From an uncultured Bryobacteraceae bacterium (GTDB lineage Bacteria; Acidobacteriota; Terriglobia; Bryobacterales; Bryobacteraceae), in contig CATPCJ010000282.1 in the NCBI GenBank assembly GCA_955652915.1, forward strand, positions 1 to 32,723: a stretch of 32,723 nucleotides of DNA, given 5' to 3'. Made by a program: the position numbers and the translations under genes. Below are positions 8,832 to 16,717 of this stretch, piece by piece (position 1 is the first letter of the stretch; each line of letters opens with the position of its first letter). The notes under the pieces are model-generated. The model ran no database searches, was not told the origin of the DNA, and worked only from the letters and a program-made list of their open reading frames with translations.

Positions 8832-9722
8832 CTAAATGTAATTCACAGTAACGGTTACGACTGTCGGCGCGGTGCCCTTCGAGTCTGTAATGGTCAGCGT
8901 GAACAAATAAACGCCCTTCCCGGCACCGAGTTGCACTGACGCCGTCGAGGTACTTCCACCGGTAATGGAAGCGCTCGTAGAGCCGGCTCCCACGGTCCAG
9001 GCATAGGTGAGCGTTCCACCCGTTGAGGTGGTCGTAGCGGAAGCATCCAGAACAATCTGATTGAGCACGGTGGTGAAGGTCGGAGTTGCACTGCTCGAAC
9101 CATTGATAACTACCGTGACTCCGCCAGTTCCACCGCCACCGCCACTCTTGCCGCCAACGATGGTGAAGCTTCCAGTGGCCGAGGGAGAGTAAATTACGAT
9201 CAGGCCGCCAATGGTTTCGATGACGTTGTTAATCTTGGACGGCGCGGGCGTTGTGTAGCCAAACGAGTACGTGCCCGATGCGCCCAGGTAATTGCCGTAG
9301 GGCGTGGCCGTGCTTGAGCTGATCGTGCCGACGAACGCCACGGCGGGGGAGGGAGCGGAGGTCACATAGCTCTTGTCGACTGCAAGCGTGGTGGTCGCGA
9401 CGAACGCGTTAAATGGAAGCCCAGCCAAATTGGTCGGGTTCGGAGCTCCTGTCGGAACGACAAACACGACGGACGTGAGAGTGCCGGTAGCCGCGTTGAA
9501 ACTTGTCTGCTCCCGAATTTCGATCGCGCCGGCCGCGAGTGCGGCCAGTGCCGCGGGCGAGAGCCCCGTCGGCGTTACGGTTGTCAGGATATTCGTTAAT
9601 GAGATAGTCCGCTCCGCCGAAAATGCGGTCACAGTCTGAGCTCCCAATGGAACGGACGATACCAGCAGGCCCACAAGCAAGCCGAGGGAAAGCGCACCAC
9701 CTAGGTTTCGAAGCAATTTCAT
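8832..9722 (-). CDS. Secreted protein with C-terminal PKD-like domain
   Basis: A 296-residue exported protein. A signal peptide (about 1-28, ending LGAQ) is followed by a Ser/Thr/Ala-rich region of unrecognised fold to about residue 190, a short Gly linker (GGKSGGGGGTGG), and a C-terminal Ig/PKD-like domain. That domain includes VLDASATTTSTGGTLTYAW, VQLGAGKGVYLFTLTITDS and VTVTVNYI at the end. PKD-like domains serve as spacers or binding modules in extracellular proteins. A strong AAGGAG stands eight bases before the ATG and an intrinsic terminator follows, so it is a single-gene unit. The N-terminal domain is not recognised. Confidence 0.78.
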   Translation of the reverse strand: MKLLRNLGGALSLGLLVGLLVSSVPLGAQTVTAFSAERTISLTNILTTVTPTGLSPAALAALAAGAIEIREQTSFNAATGTLTSVVFVVPTGAPNPTNLAGLPFNAFVATTTLAVDKSYVTSAPSPAVAFVGTISSSTATPYGNYLGASGTYSFGYTTPAPSKINNVIETIGGLIVIYSPSATGSFTIVGGKSGGGGGTGGVTVVINGSSSATPTFTTVLNQIVLDASATTTSTGGTLTYAWTVGAGSTSASITGGSTSTASVQLGAGKGVYLFTLTITDSKGTAPTVVTVTVNYI

Positions 9723-9912
9723 GTTTTCTCCTTTTTGTCAAATCTCGAGACGAAAACCAATATACTACAGTGCCCGTGCCGGCGAACCTCTTCAGACGTC
9801 ACCAGCCGCCGCGATATGTAGAAATACTATGTTTCGGCCCTTGCGGTCAAGTATTAATTTATTCATGCCGCTAAGCTTACTCCCCATTGACGCCGCGAGA
9901 GGGAAGAAGTTT

Positions 9913-10551
9913 CTAAAGCGAAGACCGTTCCCGCACCGCCGGGGGGCGCAATTGAGCGTCTTCCAAACGTTTGGCTTCCTGGAAAGTGAAGACCATGCGA
10001 TGAATGACGGTGACGTTCGACAAGATGGCGATCACCCACAATACCGGCGCCATGCGGTCGAAGAGTGCGCCGATGATGAACAACACCACGCGCTCCGGCC
10101 GTTCCATGAATCCAACCTTGCAACTGGGAATCGTATTCTCGGCGCGGGCGCGGGTGTAGCTCACCATCACCGATCCCGTCATCACGATGGCGGTGAGGAC
10201 CACATAAAAAGGCCGGTTTATGATTCCGTAGTAAACCAGCAGGCCCATGAGCAACGCGAGGTCGGAATAGCGATCCAGGACAGAGTCGAAGAAGCCGCCG
10301 AAGCGAGTGACCCGATTCGTCTCTCGCGCCACCCGGCCGTCGACCATGTCGAACAATCCCGCTCCGATAATAACCACCCCGGCTGCCCGGAAACGCCCGG
10401 CGGCAAGCAACACAGCGGCGGCGATGTTGATCACCAGGCCAAGGAAAGTTAGAACGTTGGGGTGGATCTTGGAAAGGGCCAGTCCACGTACGATCAGGCG
10501 GATTACCTTGTTGCATGCAATCCCAATCGCGCGAGTGAACGTTATTTTCAC
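9913..10551 (-). CDS. CDP-alcohol phosphatidyltransferase (possibly phosphatidylinositol-phosphate-synthase-like)
   Basis: A 212-residue integral membrane enzyme. The family signature is complete at residues 68-93: Asp68-xx-Asp71-Gly72-xx-Ala75-Arg76-x8-Gly85-x3-Asp89-x3-Asp93. Several hydrophobic helices surround it. It transfers a phosphatidyl group from a CDP-lipid to an alcohol at the inner membrane. The YTRARAE...CKVGFMERPERVV segment resembles the inositol-phosphate-accepting (PIPS/AIPS) branch more than PgsA or PssA, but the acceptor cannot be fixed by eye. A GAGGG lies ten bases before the ATG. greA lies just upstream on the same strand, 31 bases away. Confidence 0.87.
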   Translation of the reverse strand: MKITFTRAIGIACNKVIRLIVRGLALSKIHPNVLTFLGLVINIAAAVLLAAGRFRAAGVVIIGAGLFDMVDGRVARETNRVTRFGGFFDSVLDRYSDLALLMGLLVYYGIINRPFYVVLTAIVMTGSVMVSYTRARAENTIPSCKVGFMERPERVVLFIIGALFDRMAPVLWVIAILSNVTVIHRMVFTFQEAKRLEDAQLRPPAVRERSSL

Positions 10552-10582
10552 AGCCCCTCACCGATTCTACCCCGAAAACAGG

Positions 10583-11068
10583 TCAGCCCGGAATGTCGTG
10601 GATGGTCAGCAACTTCATGATTTCCATTTCCCGGACACCTCCGGGAATCTGGACTTTCACGGTGTCGCCCACTTGTTTACTCAGCAACGCGCGCCCGATG
10701 GGGGAGGTGGTGGAGATGCATCCCTTGGCCACGTCGGCTTCTTCGCTGGTGACCAGCCTGTAAGTCATTTCTTCGTCTTTCGTGTTATCGAACACGGTCA
10801 CGGTCGAGCCCAGTCCCACTTTGTCGCGCGGGATGCGGGTGAAATCCACCATCGACAACTCGCGCAGCCGGGCGCCCAGTTGCCCAATTCTGGCATTGAC
10901 GATTCCCTGCCGTTCTTTGGCGGCGTGATACTCCGCGTTCTCACTCAAGTCGCCATGAGCGCGAGCTTTGGCAATCTCGCGGGGCAGCTCGACGCGCAGC
11001 TCAAAATCCAGCGCCGCGATTTCATCTTCCAGTTTCTTCTTCAGGTCCATGGGGAGGGCTGAATTCAT
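10583..11068 (-). CDS. greA: Transcription elongation factor GreA
   Basis: A 161-residue protein of normal GreA length. The N-terminal coiled coil carries GDLSENAEYHAAKERQ, with the acidic tip Asp and Glu that stimulate RNA polymerase transcript cleavage. The C-terminal FKBP-like half includes GSTVTVFDN, ISTTSPIGRALLSKQVGD and VKVQIPGG. It rescues backtracked RNA polymerase. The start could also be the Met seven residues in (11050). The gene is divergent from an SDR gene, and the region between them holds inverted heptamer arrays. Confidence 0.95.
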   Translation of the reverse strand: MNSALPMDLKKKLEDEIAALDFELRVELPREIAKARAHGDLSENAEYHAAKERQGIVNARIGQLGARLRELSMVDFTRIPRDKVGLGSTVTVFDNTKDEEMTYRLVTSEEADVAKGCISTTSPIGRALLSKQVGDTVKVQIPGGVREMEIMKLLTIHDIPG

Positions 11069-11077
11069 TATAGGCTC

Positions 11078-11119
11078 GGGACTTGAGGGCTAGGGGCTAG
11101 GAACTCGGGTCTGAGGGCT
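11078..11119 (-). repeat. Degenerate heptanucleotide repeat array, reverse orientation
   Basis: Six consecutive 7-base units (GGGACTT, GAGGGCT, AGGGGCT, AGGAACT, CGGGTCT, GAGGGCT). Read on the minus strand these fit the loose consensus AGNCCCN, with the clearest units being AGCCCTC and AGCCCCT. The array lies directly upstream of greA and mirrors the forward array at 11151-11208. Confidence 0.65.
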
Positions 11120-11150
11120 GGCCGGGCGGGCTGGTGCGGGCCGACCCCCT

Positions 11151-11208
11151 AGTCCCAAGTCCCCAGTCCCAAGTCCCCAACCCCAAGCCCCAAGTCCCCA
11201 GTCCCCAG
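11151..11208 (+). repeat. Heptanucleotide short tandem repeat array (STRR-like)
   Basis: Eight back-to-back 7-base units with fixed register: AGTCCCA, AGTCCCC, AGTCCCA, AGTCCCC, AACCCCA, AGCCCCA, AGTCCCC, AGTCCCC, then AG. The phase never slips, which marks it as a true tandem array and not just low complexity. Such heptamer arrays are known as STRR elements in cyanobacteria. It sits just upstream of the SDR gene and could pair with the reverse-oriented array 32 bases to its left. Confidence 0.85.
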
Positions 11209-11241
11209 ATGTACTACCGTTAATTGGAAGGAATTCAGCGC

Positions 11242-12063
11242 TTGCAAACTCAACCCAACGGAGGTGTGCTGGTTACCGGCGCGGGACGTGGAATCGGCAA
11301 GCGGCTGGCCATCGGATTTGCGGCCGCGGGGCACCGTGTCGGTTTGCTCGCCCGCAGCAAAGGCGAACTCGACCTGGCGCATCTTGAAATCGAACATGCG
11401 GGCGGCAACGCGCTTCGTATTCGCGCCGACGTCACAGATTTCGAGCAAGTCAGCGCGGCAGTGGACCGCATGCGGCGCGACTACGGTGGCGTGCAAGTCC
11501 TGATATGCGCCGCCGGTGTCCCTGGCCCCATCGGACCTCTCGCGGAGCAGTCGGCCAAGGCGCTGGCCGAAGTAATCCAAGTGAACCTGCTGGGCGTGAT
11601 GAATGCCTGCCGGGCGGCCCTTCCGCACATGATTGAGCGGCGCTCGGGAAAGATCATCGTGCTCAGCGGTCCGGGCGCCGCCACATCCCGGTCATGTTTT
11701 TCCGCCTATGCCGCATCCAAGGCAGCGCTTGTCCGCCTGGTCGAAACGGTTGCCGAAGAAGTACGCGACCACAATATCCAGATGAACTGCATGGGCCCTG
11801 GCGGAACCTACACGCACATGACCGATGAAATCCTGCGTGCCGGTGAAAGGGCCGGCTGGAAGGAGACGGAAGACGCACTGGAAATCCGGCAAACCGGCGG
11901 CATCGCGCCCGAAAAACAAATTCAACTGGCTCTGTTCCTGGCCTCCGAGCAATCCAATCACATCAGCGGAAAACTGATCCACATCACCGATGACTGGAAA
12001 AAGCTGAAGAACGAAAACATCCATCCCGAGATTTATACATTGCGCAGGGTGCAGAAGGTCTAG
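11242..12063 (+). CDS. Short-chain dehydrogenase/reductase (SDR)
   Basis: A 273-residue classical SDR from this start. TGAGRGIG at residues 12-19 is the dinucleotide loop, ICAAG stands in the usual NNAG position, and SAYAASKAA gives the catalytic Tyr156 and Lys160, with Ser residues upstream. The cofactor-selecting region after strand 2 (GLLARSKGEL) has an Arg, which hints at NADP(H). I choose the TTG at 11242 because GGAAGGA lies nine bases upstream; a TTG at 11224 is in frame but has no ribosome site. Substrate unknown. It stands downstream of the heptamer arrays, and a ThuA-like gene follows after 36 bases. Confidence 0.87.
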   Translation: MQTQPNGGVLVTGAGRGIGKRLAIGFAAAGHRVGLLARSKGELDLAHLEIEHAGGNALRIRADVTDFEQVSAAVDRMRRDYGGVQVLICAAGVPGPIGPLAEQSAKALAEVIQVNLLGVMNACRAALPHMIERRSGKIIVLSGPGAATSRSCFSAYAASKAALVRLVETVAEEVRDHNIQMNCMGPGGTYTHMTDEILRAGERAGWKETEDALEIRQTGGIAPEKQIQLALFLASEQSNHISGKLIHITDDWKKLKNENIHPEIYTLRRVQKV

Positions 12064-12099
12064 CTAAACTAGCCCTGGATTCCAAAATCCTGTATCCTC

Positions 12100-12930
12100 A
12101 TGATCATGTCCCGTATCACTATTGCTCTCCTCGTCGGAATCACGCTGTCTTTCACCCTTGCTGCCCAACCGAAGAAGAAAAAACTTCTTGCGATCGGCGC
12201 CGTGAAAGGTTTCCAGCACGATTCGGTTTCGCACGCATTGGCGACAATTGAAAGGCTCGGACAAGAGTCGGGGATCTACGACACATTTATCAAAACGGAC
12301 ACGCAGCTCATCACCAAGCAGAAGCTGACAGGCAACGCTAAGAACCTCGATTACTTCGACGCGGTCCTTTTTTACACCACCGGCGAATTGGACATGGACG
12401 AGCAACAGAAGAAGGATCTTCTATCTTTCGTCGGCGACGATGGCAAGGGATTTATCGGCGTCCACAGCGCCACCGATACGTTTTACAAGTGGCCCGAGTA
12501 TGGCGCATTGATCGGCGGCTGGTTCAAGGAGCATCCATGGGGAGTTTTCGACGCGCCCGTAATCGTGGAGGATTCCAACTTCCCGGGCATGCAGGGCGTA
12601 CCGCAGGCGTTCACGTTCCGGGACGAAATCTACCAGATCATGCAATTCTCTCGGGAGAAGACGCACGTCATCGCTCGCCTGGATGCGAACAAACTGGACT
12701 TAAGCAATCCAAGGGTGATGCCGGAACACCGCGCCGATAAAGACTTCCCGATCATCTGGGCGAAAATGCAGGGCAAAGGACGCGTGTACTACAACACCCT
12801 CGGTCATCGTGAAGAAAGTTGGGATCGTAAAGACGTCCAGAAAATGTACCTGGAAGCGATCAAGTGGGCCATGGGATTGACGCAGGCCGATATCACTCCA
12901 CACGCCATGCCGGCCAGTTCAACCAAGTAG
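12100..12930 (+). CDS. Secreted ThuA-like domain protein
   Basis: A 276-residue protein. A hydrophobic signal (about residues 6-22, ending LAAQ) precedes a Lys run (PKKKK) and a ThuA-like class-I-amidotransferase-fold domain: LLAIGAVKGFQHDSVSHAL, DAVLFYTTGEL, GFIGVHSATDTFYKWPEYG, the EHPWG segment and the late VYYNTLGHREESW. ThuA was named from trehalose/sucrose utilisation in rhizobia; the secreted proteins of this group are of unproven function, probably on sugars or glycoconjugates. Start at the first ATG; a second ATG two codons later is equally possible. It converges with the DUF7009-like gene. Confidence 0.88.
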   Translation: MIMSRITIALLVGITLSFTLAAQPKKKKLLAIGAVKGFQHDSVSHALATIERLGQESGIYDTFIKTDTQLITKQKLTGNAKNLDYFDAVLFYTTGELDMDEQQKKDLLSFVGDDGKGFIGVHSATDTFYKWPEYGALIGGWFKEHPWGVFDAPVIVEDSNFPGMQGVPQAFTFRDEIYQIMQFSREKTHVIARLDANKLDLSNPRVMPEHRADKDFPIIWAKMQGKGRVYYNTLGHREESWDRKDVQKMYLEAIKWAMGLTQADITPHAMPASSTK

Positions 12931-12941
12931 TGGTGCCCGGA

Positions 12942-13310
12942 CTAACCGGCGTCCGCCATGGGATTCCGATAAGCCTTCGGGTCTATCTCGCCATGCAGGC
13001 ATTGAAAATCTTTTTCGATGAGAATCGCTAGATTGTTGCCGGAACCCAGCGGCTGCTCCCCCGAAATGCCCACACCTTCGCCAGTGGCCCATTCCATACC
13101 CGATCTCGTTGGAATTTGAACGCGCAGTTCATCATTCTTGTAAATCGCTTGCGGGGCCGGGATGCTCGAAGAAGATTCGAGCACGTAGGAAAAGCTCGCC
13201 CCCGGGGCGAGCTCGACGGTTTCCTGCACGTAGCCTGTCTTGCTGAACTGAGCCACCTCCGCCTGGTCCAAACGCAGGCGAATGGAGTTTCGATGCATGC
13301 GCAATTTCAT
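12942..13310 (-). CDS. DUF7009-like small protein, translationally coupled to fdhD
   Basis: A 122-residue protein beginning MKLRMHRNSIRLRLDQAEV, followed by two beta-rich segments (ETVELAPGASFSYVLES, DELRVQIPTRSG) and an LIEKDFQCLHGE ending. The opening 'KLR-RxNSIRLRL-xxEV' resembles the DUF7009 family, whose role is unknown to me. It overlaps the fdhD stop by four bases (ATGA), so it is made with FdhD. That points to a job in formate dehydrogenase maturation or control, which is inference from coupling alone. The single Cys (FQCLHG) near the C-terminus is notable given FdhD's sulfur chemistry. Confidence 0.75.
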   Translation of the reverse strand: MKLRMHRNSIRLRLDQAEVAQFSKTGYVQETVELAPGASFSYVLESSSSIPAPQAIYKNDELRVQIPTRSGMEWATGEGVGISGEQPLGSGNNLAILIEKDFQCLHGEIDPKAYRNPMADAG

Positions 13311-14125
13311 AGGATTCGCGAAGCTCCCGAGTAGATGTTGAATCGGCCGTTGCGGACGAAACCAAGCAAAGTCATATTGAAACGCAGCGCTGTTTCTACA
13401 GCCAGGCTGGATGGCGCGCCCACCGCGGCCATTATCGGAACGCCCGCCATAAGCCCCTTCTGAATTAATTCGAAACTTACCCGGCCGCTTAGCAGGATCA
13501 GCTTGTCGTGGAGCGGCGTGTGGTCCCGAAGCATTTCCGCGCCGATCAGCTTGTCGAGCGCGTTGTGGCGCCCTACATCCTCGCGCAGCAGCACCAGGTT
13601 GCCTCTTGGATCGAAGAGCGCGGCGGCATGGAGCCCGCCAGTACGTTCAAACACCGCTTGCTGGCGCCGCAGTGCTTCCGGAAGGCGATGGATTACCTCG
13701 GATTGCACCACCGGCGAATCCTTCGGCAGGACCGGGCAGCCTTGCATTTGAATAGCGTCGATGGAAGCTTTGCCGCAAACTCCGCAACTGGAGCTGGTGT
13801 AAAAATGGCGCTCCAGGCGCTTGAAATCTACTTCCGCTCCGGCGTTCAGCTCCACTGTTACGGAGTTGCCCGCTTGCCTTGGATTCCCGGCTACAGGCGT
13901 CCGGCGAATACGATGAATTTGATGGGAGCCTTCCAGAATTCCTTCGGTAAACAGAAAACCGGCGGCGAGCTCGAAGTCGTGGCCAGGGGTCCGCATGGTG
14001 ATGGAAACAGCCTGATCGCCAAGACGGATTTCAAGGGGTTCTTCGATTGCGAGCAAGTCCTGAAAAGAACTCGCGGATTCGCCATCGATACGTTGTACCG
14101 GTACAGTCAGGATGGTTCGGTTCAC
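13307..14125 (-). CDS. fdhD: Formate dehydrogenase accessory sulfurtransferase FdhD
   Basis: A 272-residue FdhD. The catalytic Cys pair is SSSCGVCGK (Cys114, Cys117). Other family blocks are present: EEPLEIRLG, TPGHDFELAAGFLFTEG, LREDVGRHNALDKLIG, LSGRVSFELIQK and VGAPSSLAVE. FdhD carries sulfur from IscS to the molybdenum cofactor of formate dehydrogenase. The GTG start at 14125 is forced: an in-frame TAA lies three codons upstream. No formate dehydrogenase gene is in the window. The start codon lies inside a near-perfect palindrome (14114-14131). Upstream on the same strand, 44 bases away, is a NarL-type regulator gene. Confidence 0.94.
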   Translation of the reverse strand: MNRTILTVPVQRIDGESASSFQDLLAIEEPLEIRLGDQAVSITMRTPGHDFELAAGFLFTEGILEGSHQIHRIRRTPVAGNPRQAGNSVTVELNAGAEVDFKRLERHFYTSSSCGVCGKASIDAIQMQGCPVLPKDSPVVQSEVIHRLPEALRRQQAVFERTGGLHAAALFDPRGNLVLLREDVGRHNALDKLIGAEMLRDHTPLHDKLILLSGRVSFELIQKGLMAGVPIMAAVGAPSSLAVETALRFNMTLLGFVRNGRFNIYSGASRIL

Positions 14126-14131
14126 CGAACC
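14114..14131 (-). promoter_or_regulatory. 18-bp near-palindrome covering the fdhD start codon
   Basis: GGTTCGGT and ACCGAACC (8-bp perfect arms, 2-base centre) span the GTG start codon. The left arm on the minus strand overlaps the only Shine-Dalgarno-like bases (TAAGG). A third copy of the half-site (ACCGAA on the plus strand, 14141-14146) lies a little further upstream of fdhD. It could be a protein operator or an mRNA hairpin that hides the start. Confidence 0.55.
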
Positions 14132-14169
14132 TTAGCATAACCGAACTCAGGATAGCGGGTTATCCGGCT

Positions 14170-14835
14170 CTAGACCATATTCGGAATCTTGATGATCTTC
14201 TTCTGGATGGCGTACTGCACCAACTGCGCCTTATTGTGGATGTCCAGCTTGCGCATCAAATTGAATTTGTGCGCTTCCACGGTCTTGACGCTGAGGTTGA
14301 GGTCGCAAGCGATTTCCTTCACTGAATTGCCCTCGGCCAGCATCTTGAGGACTTCGCGTTCGCGCGTGGTAAGCGTGGCAAAGCGCGGCAAGCGATTCGC
14401 GGACTTGATTCGCGACCGGAAATCGTCCACAAGCTGCGACAGCATGCGCGGGCTCAGGTAACTTCCACCGCGGCAGATGTCCCGGACGGCTGCCACCAAC
14501 TGCGCCGATGGGCTGTCCTTTAGAACGTATCCGCTGGCGCCGACCTCCATCCCCTCTACCAGATAATCCTCATCGTCGTACATGGTGAGGAACAGCACCT
14601 TCGTTTCGGGGCGGTTTTTCTTGATTTGCCGGGTGGCTTCGAAGCTGCTGAGACCGGGCATGCCGATGTCCATCAGCACCACATCCGGTCGAGCCTCGGC
14701 CGCTTTCTCCACGGCGTCTCCCCCATTTGCAGCTTCCCCAACCACTTCCATATCGGACTCCGCGGATATGAGCGTCCTGATGCCTTGACGAAAGAGAGTG
14801 TGATCGTCCGCCAGCATGATGCGAGTCTTTGCCAT
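14170..14835 (-). CDS. NarL/FixJ-type response regulator
   Basis: A 221-residue regulator. The receiver domain (1-120) has the acidic pair Asp10/Asp11, phospho-acceptor Asp56 (VVLMDIGMPG), a Thr84 switch position and Lys106 (YVLKDS). The C-terminal LuxR-type HTH (about 150-212) reads LTTREREVLKMLAEG, EIACDLNLSVKTVEAH. It binds DNA when phosphorylated, almost certainly by the histidine kinase encoded 72 bases upstream on the same strand. fdhD begins 44 bases downstream, so regulator, kinase and fdhD may share an operon or the regulator may control fdhD. Confidence 0.94.
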   Translation of the reverse strand: MAKTRIMLADDHTLFRQGIRTLISAESDMEVVGEAANGGDAVEKAAEARPDVVLMDIGMPGLSSFEATRQIKKNRPETKVLFLTMYDDEDYLVEGMEVGASGYVLKDSPSAQLVAAVRDICRGGSYLSPRMLSQLVDDFRSRIKSANRLPRFATLTTREREVLKMLAEGNSVKEIACDLNLSVKTVEAHKFNLMRKLDIHNKAQLVQYAIQKKIIKIPNMV

Positions 14836-14907
14836 AACTTTTGCCGACCTTTTTAAGAAATATCGTTTTCAGCTCTGCCATCGCCTTCGGGTCCCGAAAG
14901 CGCCGCG

Positions 14908-16659
14908 CTAGGCTCCAACAGCTCTCATTCTCCGCGCGGTTTTACCACCGACCGGCTTCGCTGCGATCGGTTCGATTAAGTCCAATGATGGCGGCTCTTT
15001 CGCCACGGGAAGAGTAATCAAAATCCTGGTACCCTTGCTCTTTTTCCCCCGAACGAAGGACGCTTTCCCATTCCCGGGTCCGGACCCGTTCCTGGGATGG
15101 CTCTGTATTTCAAACCTGCCGCCTAGCAGGGCAACGCGCTCTCTCATGCCGGAAAGCCCAAACGAATCTTTCCGGGCCAGCGCTTCATCCACCTTAAATC
15201 CGACTCCGTTATCCTCAACGGCCAGTCTGACCCATCCATCGGCGGAACTCGCGGAAATGTTTACGACGCTGGCGCCGGAGTGCTTGGCGATGTTGTTACA
15301 GCACTCCTGAACCAGCCTATAGACAATGATTTCAGTGTATTGCGGCAAACGGCTCAGCCTCCCCAACAACAGCTTGACCTGGCTGGGATGCAGGCGCCGG
15401 AAGCGGTTCACCAGTTGCCGCAGCGCTGCCCCTAAACCGAGCTGTTCCAATACCGCGGGGCTTAAGGCCGCAATCAGCCGACGCGTTTCGAGGATGGTGC
15501 GTTCGGTAAGGTCGCGCGCCTCCCTCAGCTTGGCGATCCATTCCGTATGCTCGGGCGGCAGCGACTGCTCCAGCAGCTCCATCTGCAAGCGGATGCAAAG
15601 CAAGGACTGCCCGGCTTCGTCATGCAGCTCTCGACTGATGCGGCGCCGCTCCATTTCTTCCACGTGAAGCATGTGTTCCGCCAGTTGACGAATTTGCTCC
15701 TCGCTTGCCGCCAGATCTTCCATGAGCCGGGCCTTTTCGGCGGCCATCAGGCAACGCTCACCTGCCGCAGCCAGCAGTTCCTGCTCCCGGGGCAACCACT
15801 CATAGGGTTTTGAGAAACCGAACTGCATTACCCCGGCCGTACGCCCGTTGGCGGCCAGCGGAATGGACCAACATATCTTGAATTGGTCCTTCCAGCCAGG
15901 ATCGAGCAGCATCTTGCCGGTTCCATTGCGGGGATCGATCTGCCGGGATTTGGAAAGCTCCCGTAGCTTCGCCGGACGGTTCGGGACCTCCGTGCGAGGC
16001 GGCTGGACATTCGATTCAGCCTTGGCACGCAACACCCAGGCACTGCGCTGGTCGTTCAGAAGATAAAGGTGTCCCGCATCCGCCTGACAGACCTGGGAGA
16101 GCGTTTGCAGGAATTTCTGAAGCAGTTCATCCAGGTTTCGCGATTCCAATTCCACGCGAAACAGCTCATAAAATGCTTGCGTTTCCGCTTCCCGGACCTG
16201 ATAGTAGGCATTGTTGAGCGTCAGAATCACGCAAAAATGCAACTGCTCGCGCACCCATTGGAAGTTGGCGTATTCGTTGGGCAGCAATTTGCGCAGCATC
16301 GGAGTCAGCAAGCGGTCATACTCCTGAAGCGCTTCCACGATGCTGCTGGGCGGCAGATTCAGTTTGGCGAGCCGCCGGCCGTTGTATTCCACCTGCTCAA
16401 TGAACTTCAGAGGAGGTTGGCCGCTGGCGAGGATTCTGGCGGCCGCACCAGGTGTGAGCGCAGCCAGTGCAGCGCGTATTTTAGATTCAAATTGTTGAGG
16501 TTGGAATTTCCGCTTCTTCAGCTTGGCTAGAAAACGCCGGTCCAGAGTTGCCGCATGCGGCAAAAGGAATACTGCAAGCCGTTGTAGATGGACGCGAAGC
16601 TGGTCGCTCAGTACGTCCGCGGCGTCGGCCAGCTCGGGAGCTATTTCCGTCAGTTGCAA
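14908..16659 (-). CDS. Sensor histidine kinase (HisKA_3, NarX/DegS type) with GAF domain
   Basis: A 583-residue soluble kinase with no membrane segment. Residues about 1-165 form an unrecognised all-helical region; 175-312 form a GAF-like domain (GHLYLLND, WSIPLAANGRTAGVMQFG). Then come the HisKA_3 dimerisation helix with phospho-acceptor His346 (RRRISRELHDEAGQSL) and a HATPase_c domain (N-box QECCNNIAKHSG at 451-462, VEDNGVGF at 481-488, FGLSGMRERVALLGG), which has an insert before ITLP. It ends with a basic tail. The start is TTG at 16659; no better start is seen. The response regulator gene follows. The helical N-terminus is probably the signal input and might be globin-like. Confidence 0.92.
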   Translation of the reverse strand: MQLTEIAPELADAADVLSDQLRVHLQRLAVFLLPHAATLDRRFLAKLKKRKFQPQQFESKIRAALAALTPGAAARILASGQPPLKFIEQVEYNGRRLAKLNLPPSSIVEALQEYDRLLTPMLRKLLPNEYANFQWVREQLHFCVILTLNNAYYQVREAETQAFYELFRVELESRNLDELLQKFLQTLSQVCQADAGHLYLLNDQRSAWVLRAKAESNVQPPRTEVPNRPAKLRELSKSRQIDPRNGTGKMLLDPGWKDQFKICWSIPLAANGRTAGVMQFGFSKPYEWLPREQELLAAAGERCLMAAEKARLMEDLAASEEQIRQLAEHMLHVEEMERRRISRELHDEAGQSLLCIRLQMELLEQSLPPEHTEWIAKLREARDLTERTILETRRLIAALSPAVLEQLGLGAALRQLVNRFRRLHPSQVKLLLGRLSRLPQYTEIIVYRLVQECCNNIAKHSGASVVNISASSADGWVRLAVEDNGVGFKVDEALARKDSFGLSGMRERVALLGGRFEIQSHPRNGSGPGNGKASFVRGKKSKGTRILITLPVAKEPPSLDLIEPIAAKPVGGKTARRMRAVGA

Positions 16660-16717
16660 CCTAAGAGTTCTATCGGCAACTAAGGGAAAGGCTTTAGAGC
16701 AAATCAGGGCATCGAAA

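Noticed and set aside
11151..11208. A CRISPR-like array
   Set aside because: The units are 7 bases with no spacers; it is a tandem repeat.
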